Shown here: positions 43,511-51,988 of the stretch, in pieces | How positions within the stretch are numbered: position 1 is the stretch's first letter | How the letters are laid out: each line of letters starts with the position of its first letter | Source: DASWOJ01 sp964242415 | Lineage (GTDB): Bacteria; Pseudomonadota; Alphaproteobacteria; Acetobacterales; Acetobacteraceae | NCBI GenBank assembly: GCA_964242415.1 | Contig: CAXTAT010000024.1 | Coordinates: forward strand, 1-64,000 | DNA length: 64,000 nt | Direction of reading: 5' to 3' | Notes under the pieces: model-generated | The model's input: the letters and a program-made list of their open reading frames with translations, nothing else | Databases searched by the model: none | Told to the model about the DNA's origin: nothing | Position numbers and translations under genes: made by a program

Positions 43511-43606
43511 AGCGCTTGCGGCGCGGCAATCCAGGAACCGCAAGACCGGACCCCCAACCCCCGCACCCCTGGATCGCCGCGCCGCAAGCCCACCTCGCAA
43601 TGCCGG
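43496..43606. repeat. Family S inverted pair (S3/S4)
   Basis: S3 (43496-43536) reads CGTCATTGCGAGGAGCGC then TTGCGGCGCGGCAATCCAGG. S4 (43568-43603) is its reverse complement with few changes (CTGGATCGCCGCGCCGCAAG then CCCACCTCGCAATG). They form a long palindrome upstream of livH. Confidence 0.85.
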
Positions 43607-43852
43607 CGGCAAACGTCATGCAGCACCGTAACGGCCAACCCAGACGCCCCTCACCATCAGCCGAACATCCTGCCGCCAGCCCGCACGGCCCATGTGCTGG
43701 CACGTAACGCCGGCCTGTCCCACCACCCCAGCGCCTCCGCCAGGATCGCCCCCCAAACCAAGACGCCTTCCACCCAGCCCGCCCTACCGTTAAGAAGCCG
43801 CCTTTGCTGCCCGCCCCGGCGCAGCCACGGCCCAAGGATCAACACCCCCGCG

Positions 43853-44734
43853 ATGCTGGCACAGCAGCTCGTCAACGGCGTCCTGCTCGGCGCGACCTAT
43901 GCCCTGTTCGCGCTGGGCTTCACGCTGATGTTCGGCGTCCTGAGGGTCATCAACCTGACTTACGGCTTCTACTTCTCCGCCGGCGCGCTGGTGGCGCTGT
44001 GGCTGGCGCGCAGCCTCGGCTGGCCGATCTGGGCGGCCCTGCCCGCGGCGGCGGCGGCGTCCGGCACCCTGGCCGTCGCGCTGGACTGGCTGCTGCTGAC
44101 CCGGCTCCGCCGCGTGCAGGCGCCGGAGCTGTCCTCCCTGATGGTGACCCTTGGCGGCGTGCTGGCCCTGTACTCGGCGCTGACCGCCTGGCTCGGGCCC
44201 GACATCCGCCGCCTGCCGCCGGACATCATCAGCGCAGACGCGTTCCAGATTGGCGGCATCCGCATCACCAGCGCGCAACTGCTGATCCTCGCGGCAACGG
44301 CGCTGCTGGTCGGCGGCCTTGTCCTCTTGATGCAGCGCACCCGCATGGGCCTGGCGATCCGCGCCATGGCGGAGAAGCCGGACGCCGCGCAGCTCATGGG
44401 CATCGACACCGGCCGGGCGGCGGCGCTGGTGTCGTTCCTGTCGGGGTGCCTGGCCGGGGCAGGAGGCGTGCTGATCGGTCTGAACTTCAACGCCATCCAC
44501 CCCTACATGGGCGAGCAGATGATGCTGCGCGGCTTCGTCGTCGTCATCGTCGGCGGCTTGGGCGACATCCGCGGCGCGCTGCTGGCCGGGCTGGCCCTGG
44601 GCGTGATCGAGGTGCTGACGGCCGGGTTCCTGTCGTCCAACCTCAAGGAGGCCGTGGCATTCCTGATCCTGGTGGCGGTGCTGTGGACCCGGCCCGCCGG
44701 GCTGTTCGGCCGCGCCGTGCTGCGGCGGGCGTAG
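43853..44734 (+). CDS. livH: Branched-chain amino-acid-type ABC transporter permease
   Basis: This 293-residue inner-membrane permease of the LivH type has about eight predicted helices. Family features include the N-terminal QQLVNGVLLGATYALFALGF, TLMFGVLRVINLTYGFYFSAG, MGLAIRAMAEKPDAAQLMGI (the EAA-like ATPase contact loop) and FVVVIVGGLGDIRGALLAGL. Together with LivM it makes the channel of a HAAT importer. livM begins four bases after its stop. The start is the ATG at 43853; the longer open frame upstream runs through repeats. Confidence 0.92.
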   Translation: MLAQQLVNGVLLGATYALFALGFTLMFGVLRVINLTYGFYFSAGALVALWLARSLGWPIWAALPAAAAASGTLAVALDWLLLTRLRRVQAPELSSLMVTLGGVLALYSALTAWLGPDIRRLPPDIISADAFQIGGIRITSAQLLILAATALLVGGLVLLMQRTRMGLAIRAMAEKPDAAQLMGIDTGRAAALVSFLSGCLAGAGGVLIGLNFNAIHPYMGEQMMLRGFVVVIVGGLGDIRGALLAGLALGVIEVLTAGFLSSNLKEAVAFLILVAVLWTRPAGLFGRAVLRRA

Positions 44735-44738
44735 CGCC

Positions 44739-45593
44739 ATGTCCTTCGCAACGCCGGAGTGGCTGGACGACCTCCTGTGGACCTACCAGAACCTGATCCA
44801 CGCGCTGGGCATCAACGGGCTGCTGGCGCTGTCGATGTACGTGGTGCTGGCGGTCGGGCAGTTGTCCCTCGGCCAGGCGGCGTTCATGGGGCTGGGGGCC
44901 TACTCCTCCGCCTTGATGACCCTGAAGCTCGGGCTGCCGTTCCTGCTGGTGCTGCCCTTGTCGGCCGTGGTGCCGGTGCTGTTCGCCCTGGCCATCGGCG
45001 TGCCGACCCTGCGCCTGTCCGGCGTGTACCTCGCCATCGCCACCATCGGCCTCGGGGAGGTGCTGCGGGCGGTTTACCTCAACGTCGACCTGTTCGGCGG
45101 CGCGCTCGGCCTGTCCGGCATCCCCGAGCGCGGCGAGACCTGGATGATCTACGGCCTGCTCGGCCTGGCGGTGCTGGCATTGTGGCTGGCCGGGCGCAGC
45201 GGCATCGGCCGCGCCATGGAGGCGATGCGCGAGGACGAAACCGCGGCGCAGGCGATGGGCGTGCCGGTCGGCCGCTATAGGATGGGCGCGCTGGTCGCCT
45301 CCGCCGTGCTGGCCGGGGTGGCGGGCTGCCTGTCGGCGCACGTCAGCAGCTTCATCGGGCCGAACGAGTATGGGTTCGAGCCTGCGGTGACGATCCTGTC
45401 CTACGTGCTGCTGGGCGGCATCGGCACGCCCATCGCACCGGTGCTGGGCGCGTGGGTGCTGACCCTGCTGCCGGAGCTGCTGCGCGGCTTCAGCGACATC
45501 CGCCTGGTGCTGAACGGCGTCATCATCGTCCTGGCGGTGCTGTTCCTGCCCGGCGGCCTGCTCGGCATCCGCATGCGGCGGCGCGCAGCGTGA
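44739..45593 (+). CDS. livM: Branched-chain amino-acid-type ABC transporter permease
   Basis: This 284-residue LivM-type permease has helices including ALSMYVVLAVGQLSLGQAAF (the signature start region), LGAYSSALMTLKLG, VPTLRLSGVYLAIATIGLGE, GRAMEAMREDETAAQAMGV (the ATPase-contact loop) and FVGPNEYG-like FIGPNEYGFEPAVTILSYVL. It partners LivH. It is normal for a short-form LivM. livH lies immediately upstream; livG follows after 330 bases occupied by repeats. Confidence 0.92.
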   Translation: MSFATPEWLDDLLWTYQNLIHALGINGLLALSMYVVLAVGQLSLGQAAFMGLGAYSSALMTLKLGLPFLLVLPLSAVVPVLFALAIGVPTLRLSGVYLAIATIGLGEVLRAVYLNVDLFGGALGLSGIPERGETWMIYGLLGLAVLALWLAGRSGIGRAMEAMREDETAAQAMGVPVGRYRMGALVASAVLAGVAGCLSAHVSSFIGPNEYGFEPAVTILSYVLLGGIGTPIAPVLGAWVLTLLPELLRGFSDIRLVLNGVIIVLAVLFLPGGLLGIRMRRRAA

Positions 45594-45635
45594 CTCCTCG
45601 CCCCTTGAGCCACAGGCGCACGGCCCGCACCTGCT

Positions 45636-45792
45636 GCTGCTCCCTCTCCCTCCGGGAGAGGGCCGGGGTGAGGGAGGCGGCAAGGGCCTGGCTTTCCGGG
45701 ATGAGGACGAAATCCGCTCTCAACCTGGCCGGATTTGCCCCCTGCGGCCTCCCTCACCCCGGCCCTCTCCCGGAGGGGGAGGGGGCAGCAAG
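45636..45792. repeat. Family R inverted pair (R11/R12)
   Basis: R11 (45636-45680) and R12 (45744-45792) are both near-perfect copies in opposite orientation. The 60-base core between them is the reverse complement of the core in the pair at 18142-18301 (about 36 of 42 positions), so the two composites descend from one element. They lie inside the liv operon. Confidence 0.88.
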
Positions 45793-45831
45793 CAGCGTTC
45801 TCGCGTCAGGCGCAATCGTCCTGCCCAGCCC

Positions 45832-45931
45832 CCGTCATTGCGAGCCGGCTTCGGCGCGGCAATCCAGTGGCAGGATGGACCGCGCCGGCGACCCCTGGAC
45901 CATCCAACCGCTGCGTTCCCCGCAATGATCG
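45832..45931. repeat. Family S pair (S5/S6) reaching into the start of livG
   Basis: S5 (45832-45868) is a good copy (CCCGTCATTGCGAGCCGGC then TTCGGCGCGGCAATCCAG). The inverted partner (about 45888-45931) is diverged, with CTGGACCATCCAACCGCTGC then GTTCCCCGCAATGATCGGG. The livG ATG (45925-45927) is the complement of the CAT in the element's CATTGCG end. Confidence 0.65.
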
Positions 45932-46739
45932 GGAACGTTCCCCTGCTCGAACTGCAAGACCTGACTCGGCGCTACTCCGGCCTCGTCGCCGTGGACAACG
46001 TGACCATGCAAGTCACCCCCGGCGGCGTCCACGCGGTGATCGGCCCGAACGGCGCCGGCAAGACCACCCTGTTCAACCTGGTCAGCGGCCTCGTGCGGCC
46101 CAGCTCCGGCCGCATCGCCCTGGCCGGCCAGAACGTGACCCGCCTCGCCCCGGACCGCCGCGCGGCGCTCGGCCTCGGCCGCACGTTCCAGAACATCCGC
46201 GTCTTCGCCGCCATGACCGTGCTGGAGAACGCCCTGACCGGCCTGCACGCCCGCCTGCACACCGGCCTGGTCGGCACCGTCCTGCGCCTGCCCGGCTTCC
46301 GCGCCGAGGAGCGCCGCGCCGTCACCCGCGCCCGCGCCGCGCTGGACCTGGTGGGCCTGGCCGACCAGGCGGAGCTGCGCGCCGGTGCCCTGTCCTACGG
46401 TGACCAGCGCCGGCTGGAGATCGCCCGCGCCATGGCGCCCGAGCCGCGCCTGCTCCTGCTCGACGAACCCGCCGCCGGCATGAACCCGGCGGAAACCGAG
46501 GCCCTAGCCACCCTGGTCCGCAGCCTGCGCGGCCAGACGACGGTGCTGCTGGTGGAGCACGACATGGGCTTCGTCATGGACATCTCCGACCGCGTGACGG
46601 TGCTGAACTTCGGCAGGCTGATCTACGAGGGCACCCCGGCCGCGGTGCGCAGCGAGCCTGCCGTCATCGAGGCCTACCTTGGCCACAAGGTCGCAGCCCG
46701 GCTGGCGGCCGGCGCGCGGGTCGGCGTGCGGGGCGCCGG

Positions 46740-46743
<4 letters not shown>
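45925..46743 (+). CDS. livG: ABC transporter ATP-binding protein, LivG type
   Basis: This 272-residue ATPase energises the HAAT importer. It has Walker A GPNGAGKTTL (about 35-44), the LivG-specific GLGRTFQNIRVF (Q-loop), signature ALSYGDQRRLEIARAM (with LSYGD in place of LSGGQ, usual in LivG), Walker B LLLLDEPAAGMNP and switch LLVEHDMGFVM. The only plausible start, the ATG at 45925, lies within the right end of a family S repeat and has no clear ribosome-binding site. Its stop overlaps the GTG of livF (GTGA). Confidence 0.93.
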
Positions 46744-47453
<710 letters not shown>

Positions 47454-47622
47454 AGCCTGCCTGGGTGGACGGGGACGGAGCGGGCCACACAGCCATCACG
47501 TCCTCGGTAACGAAGTGCAAGCAGGGCTCGGCCAGGGGCGCGACGCCTTAAAGTCGCCATGGGGCACGCCTATCTTGGTTTCATTGGAGCGACGGCGCTC
47601 CACTTCTTTGCAGGTGTCGCCC

Positions 47623-47973
47623 ATGACTCGTACCGGTCGGTTTCTGATTGCGCTTCCCGTCCTCGCCATGACGGCGTTTGCTCCCGTGGCAGCCAATGCA
47701 CAGTTCTACCGTGGCGGCTATGGCGGTGGCTACGGCGGCTACCGCGGTGGCTATGGTGGCTACCGCGGCGGCTACGGCGGATATGGCTACCGCGGCTATG
47801 GTGGCTTTGGCTTTGGCGGCGCCCTCCTTGGCGGCGCGATCCTCGGGCTGGGCGTCGGCGCGCTGGCCGCACGGCCCTACTACGCCCCGCCTGTGGTGTA
47901 TGCCCCGCCGCCGGTCGTTTACGCGCCGCCGCCGGTCTATTACGCCCCGCCTTACGGCTACGGTTACCGCTAA
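47623..47973 (+). CDS. Exported Gly/Tyr/Arg-rich repeat protein
   Basis: This 116-residue protein has a signal peptide (TGRFLIALPVLAMTAFAP, cleavage after ANA) and three low-complexity blocks. The first is GGYGGYRGGYGGYR repeats (about 28-60), the second a glycine-zipper hydrophobic stretch (GGALLGGAILGLGVGALAA), and the third a YAPPPVVYAPPPVYYAPP tail. Such proteins are common in alphaproteobacteria and are thought to be surface or periplasmic, possibly membrane-associated through the zipper; no activity is known. The ATG at 47623 lies 170 bases after livF. A hairpin follows. Confidence 0.72.
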   Translation: MTRTGRFLIALPVLAMTAFAPVAANAQFYRGGYGGGYGGYRGGYGGYRGGYGGYGYRGYGGFGFGGALLGGAILGLGVGALAARPYYAPPVVYAPPPVVYAPPPVYYAPPYGYGYR

Positions 47974-47984
47974 GGCCTGCCAAC

Positions 47985-48010
47985 CCTGGGGCCGCATCGG
48001 TGGCCCCAGG
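47985..48010. terminator. Hairpin between convergent genes
   Basis: CCTGGGGCC (47985-47993) and GGCCCCAGG (48002-48010) are perfect 9-bp arms with an 8-nt loop, between the 3' ends of the Gly/Tyr-rich gene and the FAH gene. There is no long T-run, so termination would be of the hairpin-dominated or protecting type. Confidence 0.6.
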
Positions 48011-48018
48011 TCCCCGCG

Positions 48019-48708
48019 TTACGCGATGCGCGTGCGGACTGTGCCCACGCCTTCGACCATCCCCTCCAGCATGTCCCCCCGCGTGACGGCCGCGACCCCT
48101 TCCGGCGTCCCAGTAAAGATCAAGTCCCCCGCCTCCAGCCGCACCAGCTTGGACAAGTAGGCGATGGTCTCCGGCACGCTCCAGATCAGCTTTCCAAGAT
48201 CGCTGGCCTGGCGAATGGCGCCATTCACCTTCAACTCGATCCGCCCATGGCCGGGGTCCACCCGGGCCGCCGGAACCAGTTCGCCGATCGGGGCGGAGTG
48301 GTCGAACCCCTTGCCCATATCCCAGGGCCGCCCGGCCTTCTTCGCCTCGCCCTGCAGGTCGCGCCGGGTCATATCCAGCCCGGCGGCATAGCCCCAGACG
48401 TGCGACAGCGCGTCCGCCTCGGCAATGTCGGACCCGCCGGACTTAAGCGCCACAACAAGCTCCATCTCATGGTGCAGGTCCGCCGTCATCGACGGATACG
48501 GCATGTCGGCGCCCCCCGTCACCAGGGCGTCAGCCGGCTTCATGAAGAAGAACGGCAGCTCACGGTCCGGATCGTGCCCCATCTCCCGCGCATGCTCGGC
48601 ATAGTTGCGCCCGACGCAGTACACCCGGCGGACCGGGAAGCTGCCACCGCCTGCGACGGGCACGGTGGCTTGGGCGGGCGGCGGAATAACATGGTCATGG
48701 CCGGGCAT
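48019..48708 (-). CDS. Fumarylacetoacetate-hydrolase-family protein
   Basis: This 229-residue FAH-fold hydrolase is of the short type, such as fumarylpyruvate or acylpyruvate hydrolase. It shows VYCVGRNYAEHAREMG, PFFFMKPADAL, LHHEMELVVALK (metal-binding Glu pair), GYAAGLDMTRRDLQ, KGFDHSAPIGELV and GDLIFTGTPEGVA. These cleave C-C bonds in 1,3-dicarbonyl intermediates of aromatic catabolism, for example after gentisate or salicylate ring opening. No ring-cleavage dioxygenase is nearby, so the substrate is open. ATG at 48708. Confidence 0.9.
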   Translation of the reverse strand: MPGHDHVIPPPAQATVPVAGGGSFPVRRVYCVGRNYAEHAREMGHDPDRELPFFFMKPADALVTGGADMPYPSMTADLHHEMELVVALKSGGSDIAEADALSHVWGYAAGLDMTRRDLQGEAKKAGRPWDMGKGFDHSAPIGELVPAARVDPGHGRIELKVNGAIRQASDLGKLIWSVPETIAYLSKLVRLEAGDLIFTGTPEGVAAVTRGDMLEGMVEGVGTVRTRIA

Positions 48709-48827
48709 CGGGTGTTTCCTGGGGTGGTGGCCCGGCTCACCCTAACCCCCGCCGCGGGCGTTAAAAAGGGGTCGCCAACCACTGCGCCATCCGCTATCGG
48801 CGGTCCCAGGGGATTGGGAAGCTTCAC

Positions 48828-50186
48828 ATGACTGTAACTGGATCAGGCCCGTTGGCGGCCAAGACCTTCGCCGCCTCGCCGCGCGGCCCCTGGTACAAGG
48901 TCCTGTACATCCAGGTTCTGATCGCCATCGCCCTGGGCGTGCTGCTGGGCTACGTCGCGCCGGAGACGGCGAAGTCGATGAAGTGGCTGGGCGACGCCTT
49001 CATCAACCTGATCAAGATGATGATCGCCCCGGTGATCTTCTGCACCATCGTGCACGGCATCTCCTCGATGGGCGACCTGAAGAAGGTCGGGCGGGTCGGC
49101 CTGAAGGCGCTGCTGTACTTCGAGGTCGTCTCGACCTTCGCGCTGTTCATTGGCGTCCTGGTCGGCGCCGTCGTCAGGCCAGGCGCCGGGTTCGGCGCCG
49201 ATCCCAAGACGCTCGACCCGGCCGCAGTCGCCAGCTACGCCAAGGCCGCGACCACCGACAGCGTCGTGTCGCACATCCTTGGCCTGATCCCGCGCAGCTT
49301 CTTCGACCCGTTCGCCGGCGGCGACCTGCTGCAGGTGCTGCTGATCTCGATCCTGACCGGCGCGGTGATCAGCATGCTCGGGGAGCGTGCGGCCGGGGCG
49401 GGCCACATCGTTGACGTGATGGGCAAGATCTTCTTCGGCATCATCGGGCTGATCGTGAAGCTGGCGCCCCTCGGGGCATTCGGCGCGATGGCGTTCACCA
49501 TCGGGCAGTACGGCCTGGGCAAGCTGGGCAACCTGGTGGGCCTGATCGCCACGTTCTACCTCACCAGCGCGCTGTTCGTGATCGTGGTGCTGGGCGGCAT
49601 TGCTGCAATAACAGGCTTTTCCATCTTCCGGTTCCTCGCCTACATCAAGGACGAGCTGCTGATCGTGCTGGGCACCTCATCGTCCGAGACGGTGCTGCCG
49701 CAGATCATGCTGAAGATGGAGGGGCTGGGCGCGTCCAAGCCCGTGGTTGGCCTGGTGATCCCGACCGGCTACAGCTTCAACCTGGACGGCACCAACATCT
49801 ACATGACCCTGGCGACGCTGTTCCTGGCGCAGGCGGTCGGGGCCGACCTCAGCTTCGGCCAGTATGCGACGATCCTGGGCGTGGCGATGCTGACCTCCAA
49901 GGGCGCCTCGGGCGTGACCGGGGCGGGGTTCATCACCTTGGCCGCGACCTTGGCGGCGATCCCGAACAATCCGGTGCCGGTGGCGGCGATGGCGCTGATC
50001 CTGGGCATCGACAAGTTCATGAGCGAGTGCCGCGCACTGACCAACCTGGTCGGCAACGGCGTAGCCTGCATCGTCGTCAGCGCATGGGAGAACGAGCTGG
50101 ACCGCGGCAAGCTGCGCGCCGGCTTGGCGCATCCCGCGTCGGCGGGTGCCTTGATCGAGGCGGAACCCTTCGACCAAGTCATCTAA
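48828..50186 (+). CDS. dctA: C4-dicarboxylate:proton/sodium symporter
   Basis: This 452-residue inner-membrane DAACS-family transporter takes up succinate, fumarate and malate. Family landmarks are YKVLYIQVLIAIALGVLLGY, INLIKMMIAPVIFCTIVHGI, LGTSSSETVLPQIMLKME (the serine-rich hairpin), IPTGYSFNLDGTNIYMTLA and the MLTSKGASGVTGAGFITLAATL hairpin/helix 8 region (shown here in parts). Length is normal. The ribosome-binding site is weak. No dctBD sensor pair is in the window, but the sdh and mdh genes downstream in the window process its substrates. Confidence 0.95.
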   Translation: MTVTGSGPLAAKTFAASPRGPWYKVLYIQVLIAIALGVLLGYVAPETAKSMKWLGDAFINLIKMMIAPVIFCTIVHGISSMGDLKKVGRVGLKALLYFEVVSTFALFIGVLVGAVVRPGAGFGADPKTLDPAAVASYAKAATTDSVVSHILGLIPRSFFDPFAGGDLLQVLLISILTGAVISMLGERAAGAGHIVDVMGKIFFGIIGLIVKLAPLGAFGAMAFTIGQYGLGKLGNLVGLIATFYLTSALFVIVVLGGIAAITGFSIFRFLAYIKDELLIVLGTSSSETVLPQIMLKMEGLGASKPVVGLVIPTGYSFNLDGTNIYMTLATLFLAQAVGADLSFGQYATILGVAMLTSKGASGVTGAGFITLAATLAAIPNNPVPVAAMALILGIDKFMSECRALTNLVGNGVACIVVSAWENELDRGKLRAGLAHPASAGALIEAEPFDQVI

Positions 50187-50193
50187 CCCACTT

Positions 50194-50346
50194 CCCCCTC
50201 TCCCCCTTCGGGAGAGGGCCGGGGTGAGGGGGTCTTACAGCGCCGACCTGCTGGCCCGGACAGCCCGGTTCCGCAAGCATCGGACAGCGCGCGGCAGGCA
50301 AAACCCTCTCACCCCGGCCCTTTCCCTCCGGGAGAGGAAGCAGGCA
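50194..50346. repeat. Family R inverted pair (R13/R14)
   Basis: R13 (50194-50235) follows the dctA stop by seven bases. R14 (50303-50346), inverted, overlaps the 3' end of the DUF938 gene, whose last codons and stop fall inside it. Arms have the standard hairpin with one change (TTTCCCTCC for TCTCCCTCC). Confidence 0.82.
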
Positions 50347-50944
50347 GCCGCCGTCGAAAAAGAACGACCAGGTTATTGGCAGGCATCCCAATAACCTCCG
50401 GCGGGCCGAATCCGGCGGAGCCAGCCAGCGCCGCAACATCCCCAACCGCCCGCAGCCCCCAAGCCGGATCACGCGCCCGCAGGTCCGCATCGAAGGCGGC
50501 GTTGCCCGGCGCAAGCACCCGATCCGCCTGAATGAACGGACCATACAGCGCCAGCAGCCCACCCACCGGCAGCACGCGGGCCGCCCCTGACACCAAGCCC
50601 TCCGCCGCGGCCCAGGGCGCGATATGGACCATATTGATGCACAGCACCGCATCCGCCGCCGCCACCGGCCAGACGGCCCAGGTCGCATCCAGCCTCAAGG
50701 CAGGGCGCACGTTGGGCAGGCTGCCACACCAGGCGTCGATGCTGGCCAGCGCCTCGGCCCGGGGATCGGTGGGTTGCAACCGCAACCCCGGCAGCGCCGC
50801 CGCAAGGTGGGCGGCATGCTCGCCGCTGCCGCTGGCGACTTCCAGCAGCAGCCCGGTGCGGGGCAGGGCAGGGCGCAGGGCCGCCAGGATGGGACCCTGG
50901 TTGCGCGCTGCGCTGGGGGAGTGCAGGCGGGCGTCCATGACCAT
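50309..50944 (-). CDS. DUF938 SAM-dependent methyltransferase-like protein
   Basis: This 211-residue methyltransferase-fold protein of the DUF938 family has SPSAARNQGPILAALRPALP, the SAM motif LLEVASGSGEHAAHLA, LQPTDPRAEALASIDAW, AVLCINMVHIAPWAAAEGLV and GGLLALYGPF. Function is unproven. The final 13 residues after NNLVVLFRR are translated from the family R repeat R14 and the stop codon lies inside it, so the natural C terminus was probably changed by repeat insertion. The start is the ATG at 50944, or two codons later. It is divergent from the isoaspartyl peptidase gene. Confidence 0.87.
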   Translation of the reverse strand: MVMDARLHSPSAARNQGPILAALRPALPRTGLLLEVASGSGEHAAHLAAALPGLRLQPTDPRAEALASIDAWCGSLPNVRPALRLDATWAVWPVAAADAVLCINMVHIAPWAAAEGLVSGAARVLPVGGLLALYGPFIQADRVLAPGNAAFDADLRARDPAWGLRAVGDVAALAGSAGFGPPEVIGMPANNLVVLFRRRLPASSPGGKGPG

Positions 50945-51000
50945 GCCTCAAAGGGGTCGCCCAGCTTGTGCGGCGGCTGGCGCGGGTGTCAAACCCGGGA

Positions 51001-51930
51001 ATGACCTACACCCTCGCGCTGCACGGCGGCGCCGGCACCATCCGGGCCGAGAACATGGCCCCAGGTGAGCGCCAGGCGCACCACGACGGCCTGCGCACCG
51101 CCCTGCAGGCCGGGCACCGCATCCTCGCCGCCGGCGGCCCGGCGCTGGACGCCGTGACAGCCGCCGTGGTGGCGCTCGAGGACAACCCCCTGTTCAACGC
51201 CGGCCGCGGCGCGGTGTTCACGGCAAATGGGGTGCAGGAGATGGACGCCGCCGCCATGGACGGCGCCACCCTGCGCGCCGGCGCCGTGGCCGGCATCCGC
51301 GGCCCGCGCAACCCCGTCCTCGCCGCCCGCGCCGTGATGGAGCACTCGCCGCATGTGCTCCTGGCCGGGGACGGCGCGCTGGCCTTCCTGCGCGCCCACG
51401 GCGTCGCGTTCGCCGACGATGCCTACTTCCACACCCCTCGCCGCTGGGACGCGCTGCAACGGGTCTTGGCCGCGCACGGGGCCGCAAGGGACGACGCGGA
51501 CCGCCACGGCACCGTCGGCGCGGTGGCCTGCGACGCCCGCGGCAACCTGGCCGCGGCCACCAGCACCGGCGGCATGACCGGCAAGCTGCCCGGCCGCATC
51601 GGCGACAGCCCCTTGCCCGGCGCCGGCACCTGGGCGGACGCGACCTGCGCCCTGTCCGCCACCGGCCACGGCGAGAGCTTCATCCGCATCGCCGCCGGGC
51701 ACGAGCTGTCGGCGCGGATGCGGCTGGCGGGCGACGCCCTGGACGCCGCCGCGGCAGCCGTCATGGCGGCCCTGGCCGGGGTGGGCGGCGACGGGGGGTT
51801 CGTCGCCGTGGACCGCGCCGGGCGGGTGGCCACGCCGTTCAACAGCGCCGGCATGTATCGCGGCCTGATGCTTGCCGATGGCATGGCGCATACCGGCATC
51901 CACCGGGACGCCTTGCAAAGCCATCCGTAA
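51001..51930 (+). CDS. iaaA: Isoaspartyl peptidase / plant-type L-asparaginase
   Basis: This 309-residue Ntn-hydrolase precursor autocleaves before Thr171 (HGTVGAVACD) to give alpha and beta chains. Typical segments are LALHGGAGTI at the N terminus, LFNAGRGAVFTANGVQEMDAA split around the substrate loop, STGGMTGKLPGRIGDSPLPG and ATGHGESFIR. It removes beta-aspartyl (isoAsp) residues from dipeptides and can hydrolyse asparagine. The start is the ATG at 51001 (MTYTLALHG), the expected family start; an upstream in-frame ATG adds 11 residues. asd follows after 58 bases. Confidence 0.93.
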   Translation: MTYTLALHGGAGTIRAENMAPGERQAHHDGLRTALQAGHRILAAGGPALDAVTAAVVALEDNPLFNAGRGAVFTANGVQEMDAAAMDGATLRAGAVAGIRGPRNPVLAARAVMEHSPHVLLAGDGALAFLRAHGVAFADDAYFHTPRRWDALQRVLAAHGAARDDADRHGTVGAVACDARGNLAAATSTGGMTGKLPGRIGDSPLPGAGTWADATCALSATGHGESFIRIAAGHELSARMRLAGDALDAAAAAVMAALAGVGGDGGFVAVDRAGRVATPFNSAGMYRGLMLADGMAHTGIHRDALQSHP

Positions 51931-51988
51931 CGCTTGTGCACCCCCAGCCTAAGCCCTAATTCCGCAGGCGTCATCAAGGAGAAGGCAG

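Larger units (their letters stand above)
43258..43852. other. 595-base intergenic region with repeats
   Basis: This gap separates the divergent giant glycosyltransferase and livH. It holds the 15-bp tandem array at 43451-43510 and the family S pair at 43496-43606. Frames here, including one reading into livH, translate the repeats and look non-coding. The stretch 43290-43330 is AT-rich (TTTTAGCCTTTTGTTAAGATC) and is the best place for the glycosyltransferase promoter. Confidence 0.55.

Noticed and set aside
43451..43606. CRISPR-like array
   Set aside because: The 15-bp units are contiguous without spacers and there are no cas genes in the window.
43442..43852. N-terminal extension of livH through the tandem and family S repeats
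   Set aside because: It translates repeat DNA (APPVIAPP units); LivH starts at MLAQQLVNG in this family.
47496..47983. Reverse-strand frames opposite the Gly/Tyr-rich gene
   Set aside because: They are shadows of the repetitive codons; the forward frame has a signal peptide and proper ending.
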